In this document: piece by piece, positions 8,382-16,342 of the stretch
How positions within the stretch are numbered: position 1 is the stretch's first letter
Layout of the letters: each line of letters starts with the position of its first letter
NCBI RefSeq assembly: GCF_031326225.1
Contig: NZ_CP133720.1
Coordinates: forward strand, 3,968,001 to 4,032,000
Source: Undibacterium cyanobacteriorum
Lineage (GTDB): Bacteria > Pseudomonadota > Gammaproteobacteria > Burkholderiales > Burkholderiaceae_D
Direction: 5' to 3'
Length of the DNA stretch: 64,000 nt
Translations under genes and position numbers: made by a program
The notes under the pieces: generated by a model
What the model was told of the DNA's origin: nothing
What the model saw: the letters and a program-made list of their open reading frames with translations, nothing else
Databases searched by the model: none

Positions 8382-8528
8382 GCGGCGAGCAATGAGTAGC
8401 CATCTCTGCGATGATGTGGCGAACCCTGGATCAATTCCAAGTTCCAATAGGGGCGATTCAACACAAAGATCAGAGTCAAGTTCTTTTCGTACCTTTCACA
8501 GTGGCCGTAAAAGTCGCGGTCTGACACG

Positions 8529-8933
8529 TCAATCTTTACTACGCTTTTGTTTCTTCACCGCCAAACGTAACAGGCGCGTAAAAGTTGGACATTCCAAGTG
8601 ACTCGATGCCGGACATTCCGCAGCGTGCTGCAACCCATCCCTAATCGCCACTAAGCGATCAATTTCACGCGTAATCGTTGAAGCCTTTTTCTTTAATTCA
8701 TTCCTGTCGATACTCATCTGGCCATTGTTCGATTTAAAAAAAACGCCAACCTCCTGCAACGAAAATCCTGCTTCTTTGCCTAGGCTGATCAAAGATAGAT
8801 GATTCAGGATTGTCGGCGGATATTGCCGCCTTAAGCCTTTTCTTTCAGTACTTCGAATTAAACCAAGCTCCTCGTAATAACGTAGTGTTGCAACGCTAAA
8901 GCCGGATCTTCTTGAAACTTCACCGATATCCAT
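8529..8933 (-). CDS. MerR-family transcriptional regulator
   Basis: This 134-residue protein has an N-terminal winged helix (MDIGEVSRRSGFSVATLRYYEELGLI, then a RRQYPP wing) followed by a dimerisation coiled coil. The C-terminus has ECPASSHLECPTF, a two-Cys pattern common in MerR regulators of unknown ligand. The ATG at 8933 is chosen because it gives the standard MDIGEVS start; an upstream start at 8960 would add nine residues. The start lies within the end of permease gene B (14-bp overlap), so it is the last gene of the minus-strand cassette and is probably autoregulated through the promoter at 10555-10585. Confidence 0.9.
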   Translation of the reverse strand: MDIGEVSRRSGFSVATLRYYEELGLIRSTERKGLRRQYPPTILNHLSLISLGKEAGFSLQEVGVFFKSNNGQMSIDRNELKKKASTITREIDRLVAIRDGLQHAAECPASSHLECPTFTRLLRLAVKKQKRSKD

Positions 8934-9444
8934 CTTTATTCTCCAAAAAATCAAGGTCAATCAACTTCTCCATGACAAAACCGATCAAGACAATAAATGG
9001 TATTGTGATTGTTAGACGTAGCAGAGAAAAACGTAGGTTCAAAAAACTACTTTCCATGAGGATCATCGGTATTTTTATAGTTGACCATGCCCCAATGAAG
9101 ATGACAACATTTTGAAGCCGGCCTCCTTTCTTGAGTAACGTAAGTGCGAGTGGAAAGGAGGCAAAGAGAGGACCAGAGGCAAAACTGCCAAGCAAAAGAG
9201 AAATAATCGGCCCCTTCATACCAGCGGCATTGCCAAGGTTGTTTTCAATAAAACTTTCGGGAATCCAAACATCGATTAGCCCCATTAAAACCAATATCGC
9301 CGGAAAAATCTTGAACACCTCCAAGCTGAAATGGGTCGCGTTAAGAACGGTATTGCGACCAACTACCTCATGAAAGCTACAGAACAAAATGATCCCTGCG
9401 ACGATTAATATCGAAGCTTTGTAATTCCAAATGAACCTTTTCAT
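8920..9444 (-). CDS. Split permease, second half (YraQ/COG0701-like membrane protein)
   Basis: This 174-residue protein has about five hydrophobic segments and the loop GPIISLLLGSFASGPLFASFPLALTL, reminiscent of COG0701/DUF318 permeases, which are normally single chains of ~300 residues or more. Its ATG overlaps the stop of the preceding gene in an ATGA (9441-9444), indicating translational coupling, so I read the two as halves of one transporter. The substrate is unknown. Members of the broader family include organoarsenical exporters, but no arsenic gene is nearby. Codons are AT-rich compared with flanking genes, suggesting acquisition. Confidence 0.68.
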   Translation of the reverse strand: MKRFIWNYKASILIVAGIILFCSFHEVVGRNTVLNATHFSLEVFKIFPAILVLMGLIDVWIPESFIENNLGNAAGMKGPIISLLLGSFASGPLFASFPLALTLLKKGGRLQNVVIFIGAWSTIKIPMILMESSFLNLRFSLLRLTITIPFIVLIGFVMEKLIDLDFLENKDGYR

Positions 9445-9956
9445 AAGAGAGCTCCCACTAATAAGCCTATACATAAAGCAGAGATAAAGCTTAGAAATTG
9501 TCTTAATAACGTGAATTTTTTTCCAAAAAACGATATCTCAATCGGCGCGGTGACGACCCCAACCATCGTTAGTGTCGTGATAAATGAAGCTAAGGACGGC
9601 AAATATGCTCCTGCATGATAGAGCTCACCAGCCAATGGGAAAGCGATAGGGCCTGGAATCGAAGCGATGGATCCCACCGCTGAAACCAAGACAAAACCTG
9701 TAAGACCATTTTTTGAGAAGAGTTGCCCGATCACCTCCAAAGGAATCGCAGCCAAAAGAAATCCGACAAGCAAAATCATCAATGAAATGGAAGGGAATAA
9801 GCCGAAGAACATTCCAAGACTCGATCGAATCGCCAATTTAGTCTTTCCTCTATCCTTTGCAAAGGAAATGAGAATGCACATTAGAGTAATAATCCACATG
9901 GAAGCAGCCACGGCATCCCCTCTATTAAACAATGAAGTCGAGAATGTTATTTGCAT
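9441..9956 (-). CDS. Split permease, first half (YraQ/COG0701-like membrane protein)
   Basis: This 171-residue protein has about five predicted membrane segments and the motif GSIASIPGPIAFPLAGELYHAGA, which mirrors the GSFASGP motif of the next gene, as expected for two inverted halves of a transporter. It begins 51 bp after the cupin gene and its stop overlaps the start of the second half. The residues MQITFSTSLFNRGD at the start are short but no better upstream start is visible. Substrate unknown. Confidence 0.65.
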   Translation of the reverse strand: MQITFSTSLFNRGDAVAASMWIITLMCILISFAKDRGKTKLAIRSSLGMFFGLFPSISLMILLVGFLLAAIPLEVIGQLFSKNGLTGFVLVSAVGSIASIPGPIAFPLAGELYHAGAYLPSLASFITTLTMVGVVTAPIEISFFGKKFTLLRQFLSFISALCIGLLVGALL

Positions 9957-10007
9957 GTCGAACGTTTCTTGATTGTTTCTCGACTGCAGGTTCTGTGTTC
10001 GAATCGG

Positions 10008-10499
10008 CTAGTATCGTTTCATCCGTCCTATGGCTAATTCACCTCTCAAATCTATGCTGGTTAGGCGCAGGATAATCGTTCCTTCGGATAACGACAGTGT
10101 GTGGTGGATATCGCCAGGGTAAAACGCTCTACCGTCGCCAGACGTGAGGAGGTAGTGCTCTTTTTCAAAGATATGACTTTCGCCATCGTCACTCTTGGTT
10201 TCGAAGTAAGTTGCCATTTCCATGATGCCCGACAAGACGACGTAAATGACCCATCCATTGCCATGATTGTGCGGTTGACGGTAGGTACCTTGACCTTCCG
10301 AATAAGCATACAAATAGTAACCAAGCCTCTCATCATGATCTAAGATCAGATCGTCTTCGATCAACGGTGAAGTCAATTGATTGATCAGATCTTTATCTTT
10401 CACTAAAGCCTGCATATGAGCCTTGAGTATTTGAATTTTGTCCGAAGTTGATTCACTCCAAACTTCTTGAATCGTATTTTTGAATTCCAACAATTTCAT
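10008..10499 (-). CDS. Cupin-fold metal-binding protein (cysteine-dioxygenase-like)
   Basis: This 163-residue protein contains a cupin metal site: PHNHGNGWVIYVVLSG (two His) and, after a glycine-rich strand, FYPGDIHHTLSL (a further His pair). The layout resembles the predicted double-stranded beta-helix enzymes related to cysteine dioxygenase. No activity can be assigned. It is the first gene of the cassette, preceded by a GGAGG-like ribosome site and the MerR-type promoter. Its pairing with a permease suggests that a small, possibly thiol or metal-containing, compound is modified and transported. Confidence 0.75.
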   Translation of the reverse strand: MKLLEFKNTIQEVWSESTSDKIQILKAHMQALVKDKDLINQLTSPLIEDDLILDHDERLGYYLYAYSEGQGTYRQPHNHGNGWVIYVVLSGIMEMATYFETKSDDGESHIFEKEHYLLTSGDGRAFYPGDIHHTLSLSEGTIILRLTSIDLRGELAIGRMKRY

Positions 10500-10554
10500 C
10501 TTTACCTCCGTTGATCGTTAATCAAATTTGCTCATTCTTTGAGCGAGTAAATAC

Positions 10555-10585
10555 AGCTTACGAACTAAAGTCAGCTTGAGGTCAA
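10555..10585 (-). promoter_or_regulatory. MerR-type promoter/operator of the cupin-permease-MerR cassette
   Basis: On the minus strand TTGACC (10585-10580) and TAAGCT (10560-10555) are separated by exactly 19 bp, the over-long spacer that MerR regulators correct by twisting DNA. Inside the spacer CTCAAG and CTTTAG form a 6-bp near-perfect dyad with 4 bp between. The position, about 55 bp upstream of the cupin ATG, fits control of the whole cassette including merR itself. Confidence 0.7.
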
Positions 10586-10947
10586 GTGAAATTTGCTTCG
10601 TTCGTTTGCGTCACTCAAGCGCGAGATTTGGGAAAACAAAGTGCAAAGCATTACGGTGGAAATCCCGCCAAGCAAATCGTAAATTCGATCCTGGCGAGAG
10701 AAATTGAGGGAGTGCAGTGAGGTCTGTTACTGGCTTATCTGCAGCTCAAGAGCGCGCGGTGGCGTGGGTGAAATGGTTCCAGCTGCAGAAGCGGTCAAAA
10801 ATCGACTGCATGCAAAATGGCAAACTAAAAAGGGAGAGTACTTCAAAAGGAAGTAAGAAGCATGCCAATGGGTCTGGGCGATCGCTGCCGCAGGTGCACT
10901 GCAACATTGAAGTGGCAAGTAGTACTTTGCGCGCCCCGAAAAAAACA
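10586..10947. other. Intergenic DNA without recognised gene
   Basis: Between the cassette promoter and the tRNA terminator I see no credible gene: the longer open frames run into the tRNA on the opposite strand and lack ribosome sites. Base composition is ordinary. Confidence 0.5.
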
Positions 10948-10978
10948 AATGCCTTACGTGCAGAACACGTAAGGCATT
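10941..10978 (-). terminator. Rho-independent terminator of tRNA-Thr
   Basis: A perfect 13-bp stem (10948-10960 with 10966-10978) with a CAGAA loop. On the minus strand it is followed by a T-rich tract (complement of the A-run at 10941-10947). It starts 8 bp after the tRNA 3' end, so it sets the tRNA transcript end. Confidence 0.88.
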
Positions 10979-10986
10979 GCTTTTAT

Positions 10987-11062
10987 TGGTGCCGGCTGCC
11001 GGAATCGAACTGGCTACCTGATGATTACAAGTCAACTGCTCTACCAAGTGAGCTAAGCCGGC
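10987..11062 (-). tRNA. tRNA-Thr (anticodon UGU)
   Basis: The minus strand folds as a complete 76-nt tRNA with encoded CCA: acceptor GCCGGCT/AGCCGGC, D arm AGCTCACTTGGTAGAGC, anticodon loop CTTGTAA (anticodon TGT at loop positions 3-5), T arm CCAGTTCGATTCCGG and ACCA tail. All stems are intact, so this is the functional gene. It is also the useful reference for the tRNA-Thr-like element in the rtc operon, which shares its D arm and anticodon loop. Confidence 0.96.
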
Positions 11063-11114
11063 GGGAAACTTTTTAGAATTTGCTGATTGTTACCAGCGCC
11101 TCCCGAAGAACAAC

Positions 11115-11120
11115 ATTATA
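11115..11120 (-). promoter_or_regulatory. Candidate -10 box for tRNA-Thr
   Basis: The minus strand reads TATAAT 52 bp upstream of the mature tRNA 5' end, just past the sspB stop. The -35 region is poor. No terminator separates sspB from the tRNA, so read-through from sspB is an alternative source of transcript. Confidence 0.35.
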
Positions 11121-11122
11121 GA

Positions 11123-11593
11123 CTACTTTATGATTTTTAGGGAAGGCTTTTTTTGCGTTTCTGCTGATTTTTTTTCTGAATCCGTCGTTTCCTCAGTTTT
11201 TTCAGAGGACGTCGGAACTGCGGCCAGGCCCAAACTAGTGCGCGGTGCTTCTACTTCCACTTCTACTTCGAGCAATTCCTCATCAATGGAATCAAACACC
11301 ATGCCCTGCCCGTTCTCACTGGCGAAAATAGCCTGCACATTCGCCACCGGGACGTAGATCTCCCGTGACACACCGCCAAAGCGCGCTTTGAAAGTAATGG
11401 CATCATTGTCCATCTTCAAGCCACTGGTGGCAGTAAAACTGACATTCAGAACGATTTCGCCCTTGCGCACAAACTCCATAGGCACTTGCACACCAGCCGT
11501 GACTTTCACCGACAGATACGGCGTGAAACCATTGTCAGTGCACCACTCATAAATGGCACGCAACAAATACGGTTTAGTAGAAATTTCTGACAT
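11123..11593 (-). CDS. sspB: ClpXP protease specificity-enhancing factor SspB
   Basis: This 156-residue protein has the SspB core (KPYLLRAIYEWCTDNGFTPYLSV, FSA-like FTATSG, ARFGGVSREIYVPVANVQAIFASENGQGMVF). A flexible acidic region follows, with a C-terminal KKPSLKIIK corresponding to the ClpX-binding XB motif. SspB tethers ssrA-tagged and other substrates to ClpX. It follows sspA by about 75 bp on the same strand, the usual sspAB order. The start ATG gives MSEISTKPYLL, standard for betaproteobacteria. Confidence 0.95.
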   Translation of the reverse strand: MSEISTKPYLLRAIYEWCTDNGFTPYLSVKVTAGVQVPMEFVRKGEIVLNVSFTATSGLKMDNDAITFKARFGGVSREIYVPVANVQAIFASENGQGMVFDSIDEELLEVEVEVEAPRTSLGLAAVPTSSEKTEETTDSEKKSAETQKKPSLKIIK

Positions 11594-11669
11594 GTTTGAT
11601 CGCTCAACAAAAACACAATGTACAGCGCGCCAAGAACACTACCGACCAGGCGCGCTGAAGTCCAAACAA

Positions 11670-12281
11670 TTAACGACGCATGACTTTTTCTGATGGCGTC
11701 AATGCTTCGATATACGCTGGGCGAGAGAAGATGCGTTCAGCATATTTCAACAATGGCGCTGCTGTTTTTGACAAATCGATACCGTAGTGATCGAGACGCC
11801 ACAACAATGGAGCGACTGCAACGTCGAGCATAGAAAACTCTTCGCCGAGCATGTATTTGTTCTTCACGAACAAAGGCGCCAATTGCGTCAAACGATCACG
11901 AATTTCAGCGCGTGCTTTGTCCAACACTTTTGCAGAGGCATTGTTCTTTTCGTTCTCCAAAGTATGGACGTGAACGAACAATTCTTTTTCGAAATTGAAC
12001 AACATCAAACGTGCACGTGCGCGTTGCAATGGATCTGCAGGCATCAATTGTGGATGAGGGAAACGCTCATCGATGTATTCGTTGATGATATTGGATTCGT
12101 ACAAAATCAATTCACGTTCAACCAAAATCGGCACCTGACCATAGGGATTCATAGTCGAGATATCTTCTGGCTTGTTGAACAAATCAACGTCACGGATTTC
12201 GAAATCCATACCTTTTTCAAACAAAACCAAACGGCAACGTTGAGAGAATGGGCAAGTTGTACCCGAGTAGAGGACCATCAT
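11670..12281 (-). CDS. sspA: Stringent starvation protein A (RNA-polymerase-associated, GST fold)
   Basis: This 203-residue protein has an N-terminal thioredoxin-like GST domain (LYSGTTCPFSQRCRLVLFEKGM, NPYGQVPILVERELILYESNIINEYIDERFPHP) and a C-terminal helical GST domain. It matches SspA, which binds RNA polymerase during starvation rather than conjugating glutathione. It is immediately upstream of sspB. The region between petC and this gene holds a hairpin that may uncouple the two units. Confidence 0.95.
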   Translation of the reverse strand: MMVLYSGTTCPFSQRCRLVLFEKGMDFEIRDVDLFNKPEDISTMNPYGQVPILVERELILYESNIINEYIDERFPHPQLMPADPLQRARARLMLFNFEKELFVHVHTLENEKNNASAKVLDKARAEIRDRLTQLAPLFVKNKYMLGEEFSMLDVAVAPLLWRLDHYGIDLSKTAAPLLKYAERIFSRPAYIEALTPSEKVMRR

Positions 12282-12305
12282 TGTTGGTGTTCCTTAAAAC
12301 GATGA

Positions 12306-12337
12306 GGGCGAGGCAGCCAATTTAGTCTGCCTCACCC
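12306..12337. terminator. Hairpin between petC and sspA (possible attenuator)
   Basis: GGGCGAGGCAG (12306-12316) can pair with CTGCCTCACCC (12327-12337): 11 bp, one wobble, loop of 10. It lies between the petC stop and the sspA start. Neither side has a strong T-run, so it may be a weak terminator or a processing site. Confidence 0.45.
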
Positions 12338-12389
12338 TGGAATTACACATCCGCGACAGTGCCGCGGACGACGATTGTATTACTGCAGA

Positions 12390-13154
12390 TTACTTCACTT
12401 CTTTCCAGTAGGAAGCATTCAAGCGCCATGCCAAAGTCGCTAGCAAGGCCATAAACATCACAACCCATACGCCTAGACGTTTGCGTTGATTCTGTGCGGG
12501 CTCGCCCATCCATTGCAAGTAAGCGACCAAGTCACCCACCGCATTGTCGTACTCAGCGGCAGTCATCTTGCCTGGTGTGAGCTGTTCGAAGCCAGCGAAT
12601 TTGTGTTCTGTTTTGGACTTGTCATGTGCGTCTTCAACAGTTTCAAATTTCGCGCCACGTGTACCTTGCAATTCCCACAAAACGTGTGGCATACCAACAT
12701 TCGGGAACAACATATTGTTCCAGCCTGTTGGACGGCTTTCGTCTTTGTAGTAAGTACGCAAGTAGGTGTACAACCAGTCAGCGCCAGTACCTTCACCAGA
12801 TGCTTTAGCACGAGCGATCACAGACAAATCTGGAGGCACTGCGCCGAACCATTCTTTAGCATCTTTGGCACTCAAACTTGTCTTCATCAACTCACCAACT
12901 TTTTCGCCAGTGAACAACAAGTTGTTTTTGATTTGGTCATCTGTCAGGCCAATATCACGCAAACGGTTATAACGCATTGCCGTTGCAGAGTGGCAGTTCA
13001 AGCAGTAGTTAACGAACAACTTCGCACCATTTTGCAAAGCAGCCAAATCGTTAGTACGTTCTGGCGCACGATCCAAAGGATAGCCGCCGCTGTTTGCCAA
13101 AGCCAGAGTTGGAACAACTGCTAAGGCAAGGATCAGTTTTTTAAGTAATTTCAT
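12390..13154 (-). CDS. petC: Cytochrome c1 of the ubiquinol-cytochrome c reductase complex
   Basis: This 254-residue protein has an N-terminal signal (MKLLKKLILALAVVPTLALA), a c-haem site CLNCH near residue 50, the conserved RYNRLRDIGLTDDQI region, the axial-Met region in the LFPNVGMPHVLWELQG stretch, and a C-terminal membrane anchor (VWVVMFMALLATLAW). It accepts electrons from the Rieske centre and passes them to soluble cytochromes such as the nirM product. The ATG at 13154 is chosen because it begins a clean signal peptide after a GAGGAAG ribosome site; an upstream start at 13187 would overlap petB. It is the last gene of petABC. Confidence 0.95.
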   Translation of the reverse strand: MKLLKKLILALAVVPTLALANSGGYPLDRAPERTNDLAALQNGAKLFVNYCLNCHSATAMRYNRLRDIGLTDDQIKNNLLFTGEKVGELMKTSLSAKDAKEWFGAVPPDLSVIARAKASGEGTGADWLYTYLRTYYKDESRPTGWNNMLFPNVGMPHVLWELQGTRGAKFETVEDAHDKSKTEHKFAGFEQLTPGKMTAAEYDNAVGDLVAYLQWMGEPAQNQRKRLGVWVVMFMALLATLAWRLNASYWKEVK

Positions 13155-13173
13155 GCTTATTCTTCCTCTCTGA

Positions 13174-14583
13174 TCAGTGACCAGCAAACGTTACGCGTTT
13201 TGGCACAGGCTTAAATTCGCCCATTGCACTCCACCATGGCATCAACAAGAAGAAGCTGTAGTAGATCAATGCGCAAACTTGGGAAACACGTTCGCCTGTT
13301 GGTGAAGGTGCTTGTACGCCAAGGTAACCCAAAATGACGAAGGACAAACCGAAAACCAAGTACACATATTTGTGCCAATCTGGACGGTAACGGATCGATT
13401 TAACTGGAGATTTGTCGAGCCAAGGCAAGAAAGCCAAGATCACAACGGAACCACCGAACAATACGACACCCCAGAATTTCGCATCCAAACCGAAAGGCAT
13501 CATGCCAACGATCGCTACCAAGGCGATACCAGCAATCGCTGCTTTGGTCATGAAACCCAATTTGGATTTCAACCAGATCAAGGATACGTAAGCTGCTACG
13601 CCGAACTGTACAACGTACAAGAATTCAGATGTCGTCGCACGCAAAATCGAGTAGAACGGTGTGAAGTACCATGTTGGAGCGATGTGTGGAGGCGTCTTCA
13701 AAGAATCCGCTGGAATGAAGTTGTTGTACTCCAAGAAGTAACCGCCCATTTCAGGTGCGAAGAATACGACCGCACTGAAGATCGTCAAGAACACGCAAGT
13801 ACCGAAAATATCGTGGAAAGTGTAGTAAGGGTGTGAAGGCACGCCATCCACTGGATGACCATCTGGACCCAAGTTTTCTTTGATTTCGATACCGTCTGGG
13901 TTGTTCGAACCAACTTCATGCAAAGCGATCAAGTGAGCAACCACTAAGCCCAACAAGACTAAAGGAATCGCGATTACGTGGAAGGAGAAGAAGCGATTCA
14001 ATGTCGCATCAGACACCACGTAGTCACCACGAATCCACAAAGACAAGTCTGGACCGATGAAAGGAATCGCACCGAACAAGTTCACGATAACCTGCGCACC
14101 CCAGTAGGACATTTGGCCCCATGGCAAGAGGTAACCGAAGAAAGCTTCAGCCATCAAGCACAAGAAGATCGCAAAACCAAACAACCATACCAATTCACGT
14201 GGCTTACGATAAGAACCGTAGAGCAAACCACGCGTCATATGCAAGTACACGATGATGAAGAAAGCCGAAGCACCAGTGGAGTGCATATAACGCACTAACC
14301 AGCCTGATGGAACTTCGCGCATGATGTACTCAACCGAAGCGAACGCCAAGTTCGCATCTGGTTTATAGTGCATCACCAAGAAAATACCGGTCACAATTTG
14401 AATGACCAATACCAACATCGCCAAAGAGCCGAAGATGTACCAGAAGTTGAAGTTCTTCGGTGCATAGTATTGGCCCCATTGGTCATTCCACAGTTTCGTC
14501 AAAGGAAAACGGGAATCGATCCAGTTCATGGCTTTATCCACTGCTGGAGCGTCGTCTGGGAGTTTTTTCTCAACAAATGCCAT
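13174..14583 (-). CDS. petB: Cytochrome b of the bc1 complex
   Basis: This 469-residue protein is the membrane core of the bc1 complex, with the quinol oxidation and reduction sites and two b haems. Visible hallmarks are the haem-ligand helix residues (VMHYKPDANLAF; YMHSTGASAFFIIVYLHMTRGLLYGSYRKPRELVWL; FFSFHVIAIPLVLLGLVVAHLIALHEVGSNNPDG) and the PEW-equivalent loop, here APTWYFTPFYSILRA, where the usual Pro-Glu-Trp differs. The gene lies 2 bp after petA and 19 bp before petC, a single operon. Confidence 0.96.
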   Translation of the reverse strand: MAFVEKKLPDDAPAVDKAMNWIDSRFPLTKLWNDQWGQYYAPKNFNFWYIFGSLAMLVLVIQIVTGIFLVMHYKPDANLAFASVEYIMREVPSGWLVRYMHSTGASAFFIIVYLHMTRGLLYGSYRKPRELVWLFGFAIFLCLMAEAFFGYLLPWGQMSYWGAQVIVNLFGAIPFIGPDLSLWIRGDYVVSDATLNRFFSFHVIAIPLVLLGLVVAHLIALHEVGSNNPDGIEIKENLGPDGHPVDGVPSHPYYTFHDIFGTCVFLTIFSAVVFFAPEMGGYFLEYNNFIPADSLKTPPHIAPTWYFTPFYSILRATTSEFLYVVQFGVAAYVSLIWLKSKLGFMTKAAIAGIALVAIVGMMPFGLDAKFWGVVLFGGSVVILAFLPWLDKSPVKSIRYRPDWHKYVYLVFGLSFVILGYLGVQAPSPTGERVSQVCALIYYSFFLLMPWWSAMGEFKPVPKRVTFAGH

Positions 14584-14585
14584 GA

Positions 14586-15200
14586 TTAAGCCTCGCCTTT
14601 CTCATCTTTACCGATGATGATTTTGGTATCCGATAAAAACATGTGACGTGGCACGTCCAGATTTTGTGGAGCTGGTTTGTTTTTATATACGCGACCAGCC
14701 AAGTCAAATGTTGAACCGTGGCATGGGCACAAGAAGCCACCTTGCCAATCGTCTGGCAAAGAAGGCTGCGCGCCTGGTGCGAATTTGGAACTTGGAGAGC
14801 AACCCAAGTGAGAGCAGATACCCACTGCTACCAAAATATCGCTGTGTTCTTTACGTGCGCGAGTTTGCTTGTCGCAATACTCAGGCATATCCATGGTGTA
14901 TGGTTTTTTCGATTCTGGATCGGCAACTTTATCTTCTGTCTTTTTCAACGATTCCATCATCTCTGGAGTGCGTTTCAAAATCCAAACTGGCTTGCCGCGC
15001 CATTCTGTTGTCGTCATTTCACCAGGTTTCAAAGCGGAAATATCCACTTCTACTGGAGCACCCGCCGCTTTCGCGCGTTCGGATGGCTGAAAAGTGCTGA
15101 CGAGCGCGCCTGCTGTTGCCAAGCCTGCAGCACCGCCGGCCGCACACGTTGCAACGAGTAGACCGCGACGGCCTGAATCGACCTGCTTTTCGTTACTCAT
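14586..15200 (-). CDS. petA: Rieske iron-sulfur subunit of the bc1 complex
   Basis: This 204-residue protein has a twin-arginine leader (SGRRGLLVATCAAGG) that also anchors it, a hinge, and a Rieske domain with both cluster-binding boxes, CSHLGC and CPCHGS. It carries electrons from quinol to cytochrome c1. Tat export is needed for the folded cluster, and the tatABC genes are in this window. It is the first gene of petABC. Confidence 0.96.
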   Translation of the reverse strand: MSNEKQVDSGRRGLLVATCAAGGAAGLATAGALVSTFQPSERAKAAGAPVEVDISALKPGEMTTTEWRGKPVWILKRTPEMMESLKKTEDKVADPESKKPYTMDMPEYCDKQTRARKEHSDILVAVGICSHLGCSPSSKFAPGAQPSLPDDWQGGFLCPCHGSTFDLAGRVYKNKPAPQNLDVPRHMFLSDTKIIIGKDEKGEA

Positions 15201-15742
15201 ACAAACCCCAATCTATCAAAAATCAAAACTTGACGAAGTACACTGACCTGCGCGAATTCCGACAAAAATACAAAAGCATCGCTCGCGCCAGCGCTAACGC
15301 ATGACCAGACACCTTGCAAAACTGAACTGAATTACAACAGACCCTACACTTCCCACAACCTTAAATTATAAAGGAGGCGCGAAGTGATTTAAAGAAAAAG
15401 ATGATACAGCGAGCAATTTGCGCTTGAAATCCCTGCGATTGACGCGAAATATTCACGATTTCCAAGAACTTTCTATGAACAGCCCCGAAGAATCCATTAG
15501 CGATTTGGCTTCATAAAATAAAAATCTCAAGCAAAAAATGTCGAAATAGCTCAGCAAAAGTGTGCGAAATTGACAGGATTTCACAATATGATGCGCACAA
15601 ATTTTGAATGTCGGTTTAGTATATTGTCGCTTTGCTAGCACCACACAGCGCGGCATCTCGATGTCATAGATGACGGACTGGCTTCAAGCAGAACGATAAA
15701 CTGAAACTCAAAATTGAACAAACTAAGAACAAGGGGAATACG
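15201..15742. other. Intergenic region between divergent petA and mscL
   Basis: This is 542 bp with no credible gene; the short open frames lack ribosome sites and coding-like composition. It holds the candidate petABC promoter at 15365-15393. The mscL promoter must also be here, but I could not choose one (a TTGACA near 15570 has no well-spaced -10). Confidence 0.5.
15365..15393 (-). promoter_or_regulatory. Candidate sigma-70 promoter of petABC
   Basis: On the minus strand TTTAAA (15393-15388) is followed after 17 bp by a perfect TATAAT (15370-15365). The -35 matches 4 of 6 consensus bases. It would give a leader of about 160 nt before petA. Confidence 0.45.
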
Positions 15743-16177
15743 ATGGGAATGATGCAGGAATTTAAGACTTTTGCGACCAAGGGCAACGTGATTGACTTAG
15801 CCGTCGGTGTCATTATTGGTGCTGCGTTCGGCAAAATTGTTGACTCTTTAGTCGGCGATATCGTTATGCCAGTCATTGGCAAAATTTCTGGCGGTTTGGA
15901 CTTTGCCAACTACTACTTACCTCTCAGCGGCCAGTCTGCAGGCTTAACTTTAGTCGAAGCAAAAGCCAAAGGTGCCGTGCTTGCCTACGGTAATTTCATC
16001 ACAGTTTCTCTGAATTTCTTGATCTTAGCTTTCATCATTTTCCAAATGGTACGCTTAGTGAATATGATGAAGAAGAAAGATGCGGACGATGCTGCAGCAG
16101 CACCAGCAGAACCAGCACCTACACCCGAAGATATCGCATTGTTACGCGAAATTCGTGATGCTTTGAAAAACAAGTAA
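15743..16177 (+). CDS. mscL: Large-conductance mechanosensitive channel
   Basis: This 144-residue protein has the MscL pattern: amphipathic N-terminal helix MGMMQEFKTFATKGNVIDLAVGVIIGAAFGKIVDSLV (TM1 with the pore residues), a periplasmic loop, TM2 (FITVSLNFLILAFIIFQMVRLVN) and a charged C-terminal helical bundle. It opens under membrane tension to release solutes in osmotic downshock. An AAGGGG ribosome site precedes the ATG. A terminator lies 66 bp after the stop, so it is monocistronic. Confidence 0.96.
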   Translation: MGMMQEFKTFATKGNVIDLAVGVIIGAAFGKIVDSLVGDIVMPVIGKISGGLDFANYYLPLSGQSAGLTLVEAKAKGAVLAYGNFITVSLNFLILAFIIFQMVRLVNMMKKKDADDAAAAPAEPAPTPEDIALLREIRDALKNK

Positions 16178-16242
16178 TGGTCAATTCAGGGCGCTTGATT
16201 GATTAAAACCAGCACGTCCCTTATCGGAAATAATGCTCGCAG

Positions 16243-16278
16243 AATGGCGTCAGTTTGAAGACTCGACGCCATTTTTCC
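16243..16278 (+). terminator. Rho-independent terminator of mscL
   Basis: AATGGCGTC (16243-16251) pairs with GACGCCATT (16265-16273), a 9-bp stem with 13-nt loop, followed by T-rich sequence TTTCCTTT. Confidence 0.75.
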
Positions 16279-16342
16279 TTTCTGACTCGTCACTTCTTTC
16301 GATACGCTCGCAACCAATCAGCTCAAGGCGGCTCAAGCTTAC

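Noticed and set aside
8920..9956. Frameshifted single permease gene
   Set aside because: The two halves overlap by ATGA with intact starts and similar lengths, which fits a designed two-subunit transporter better than a sequencing error or frameshift.
10717..11076. Plus-strand open frame of 119 codons
   Set aside because: It runs across the tRNA-Thr gene and its terminator on the opposite strand and has no ribosome site.
12486..13124. 212-codon plus-strand frame opposite petC
   Set aside because: Antisense to cytochrome c1, whose haem motif, signal peptide and operon place are clear.
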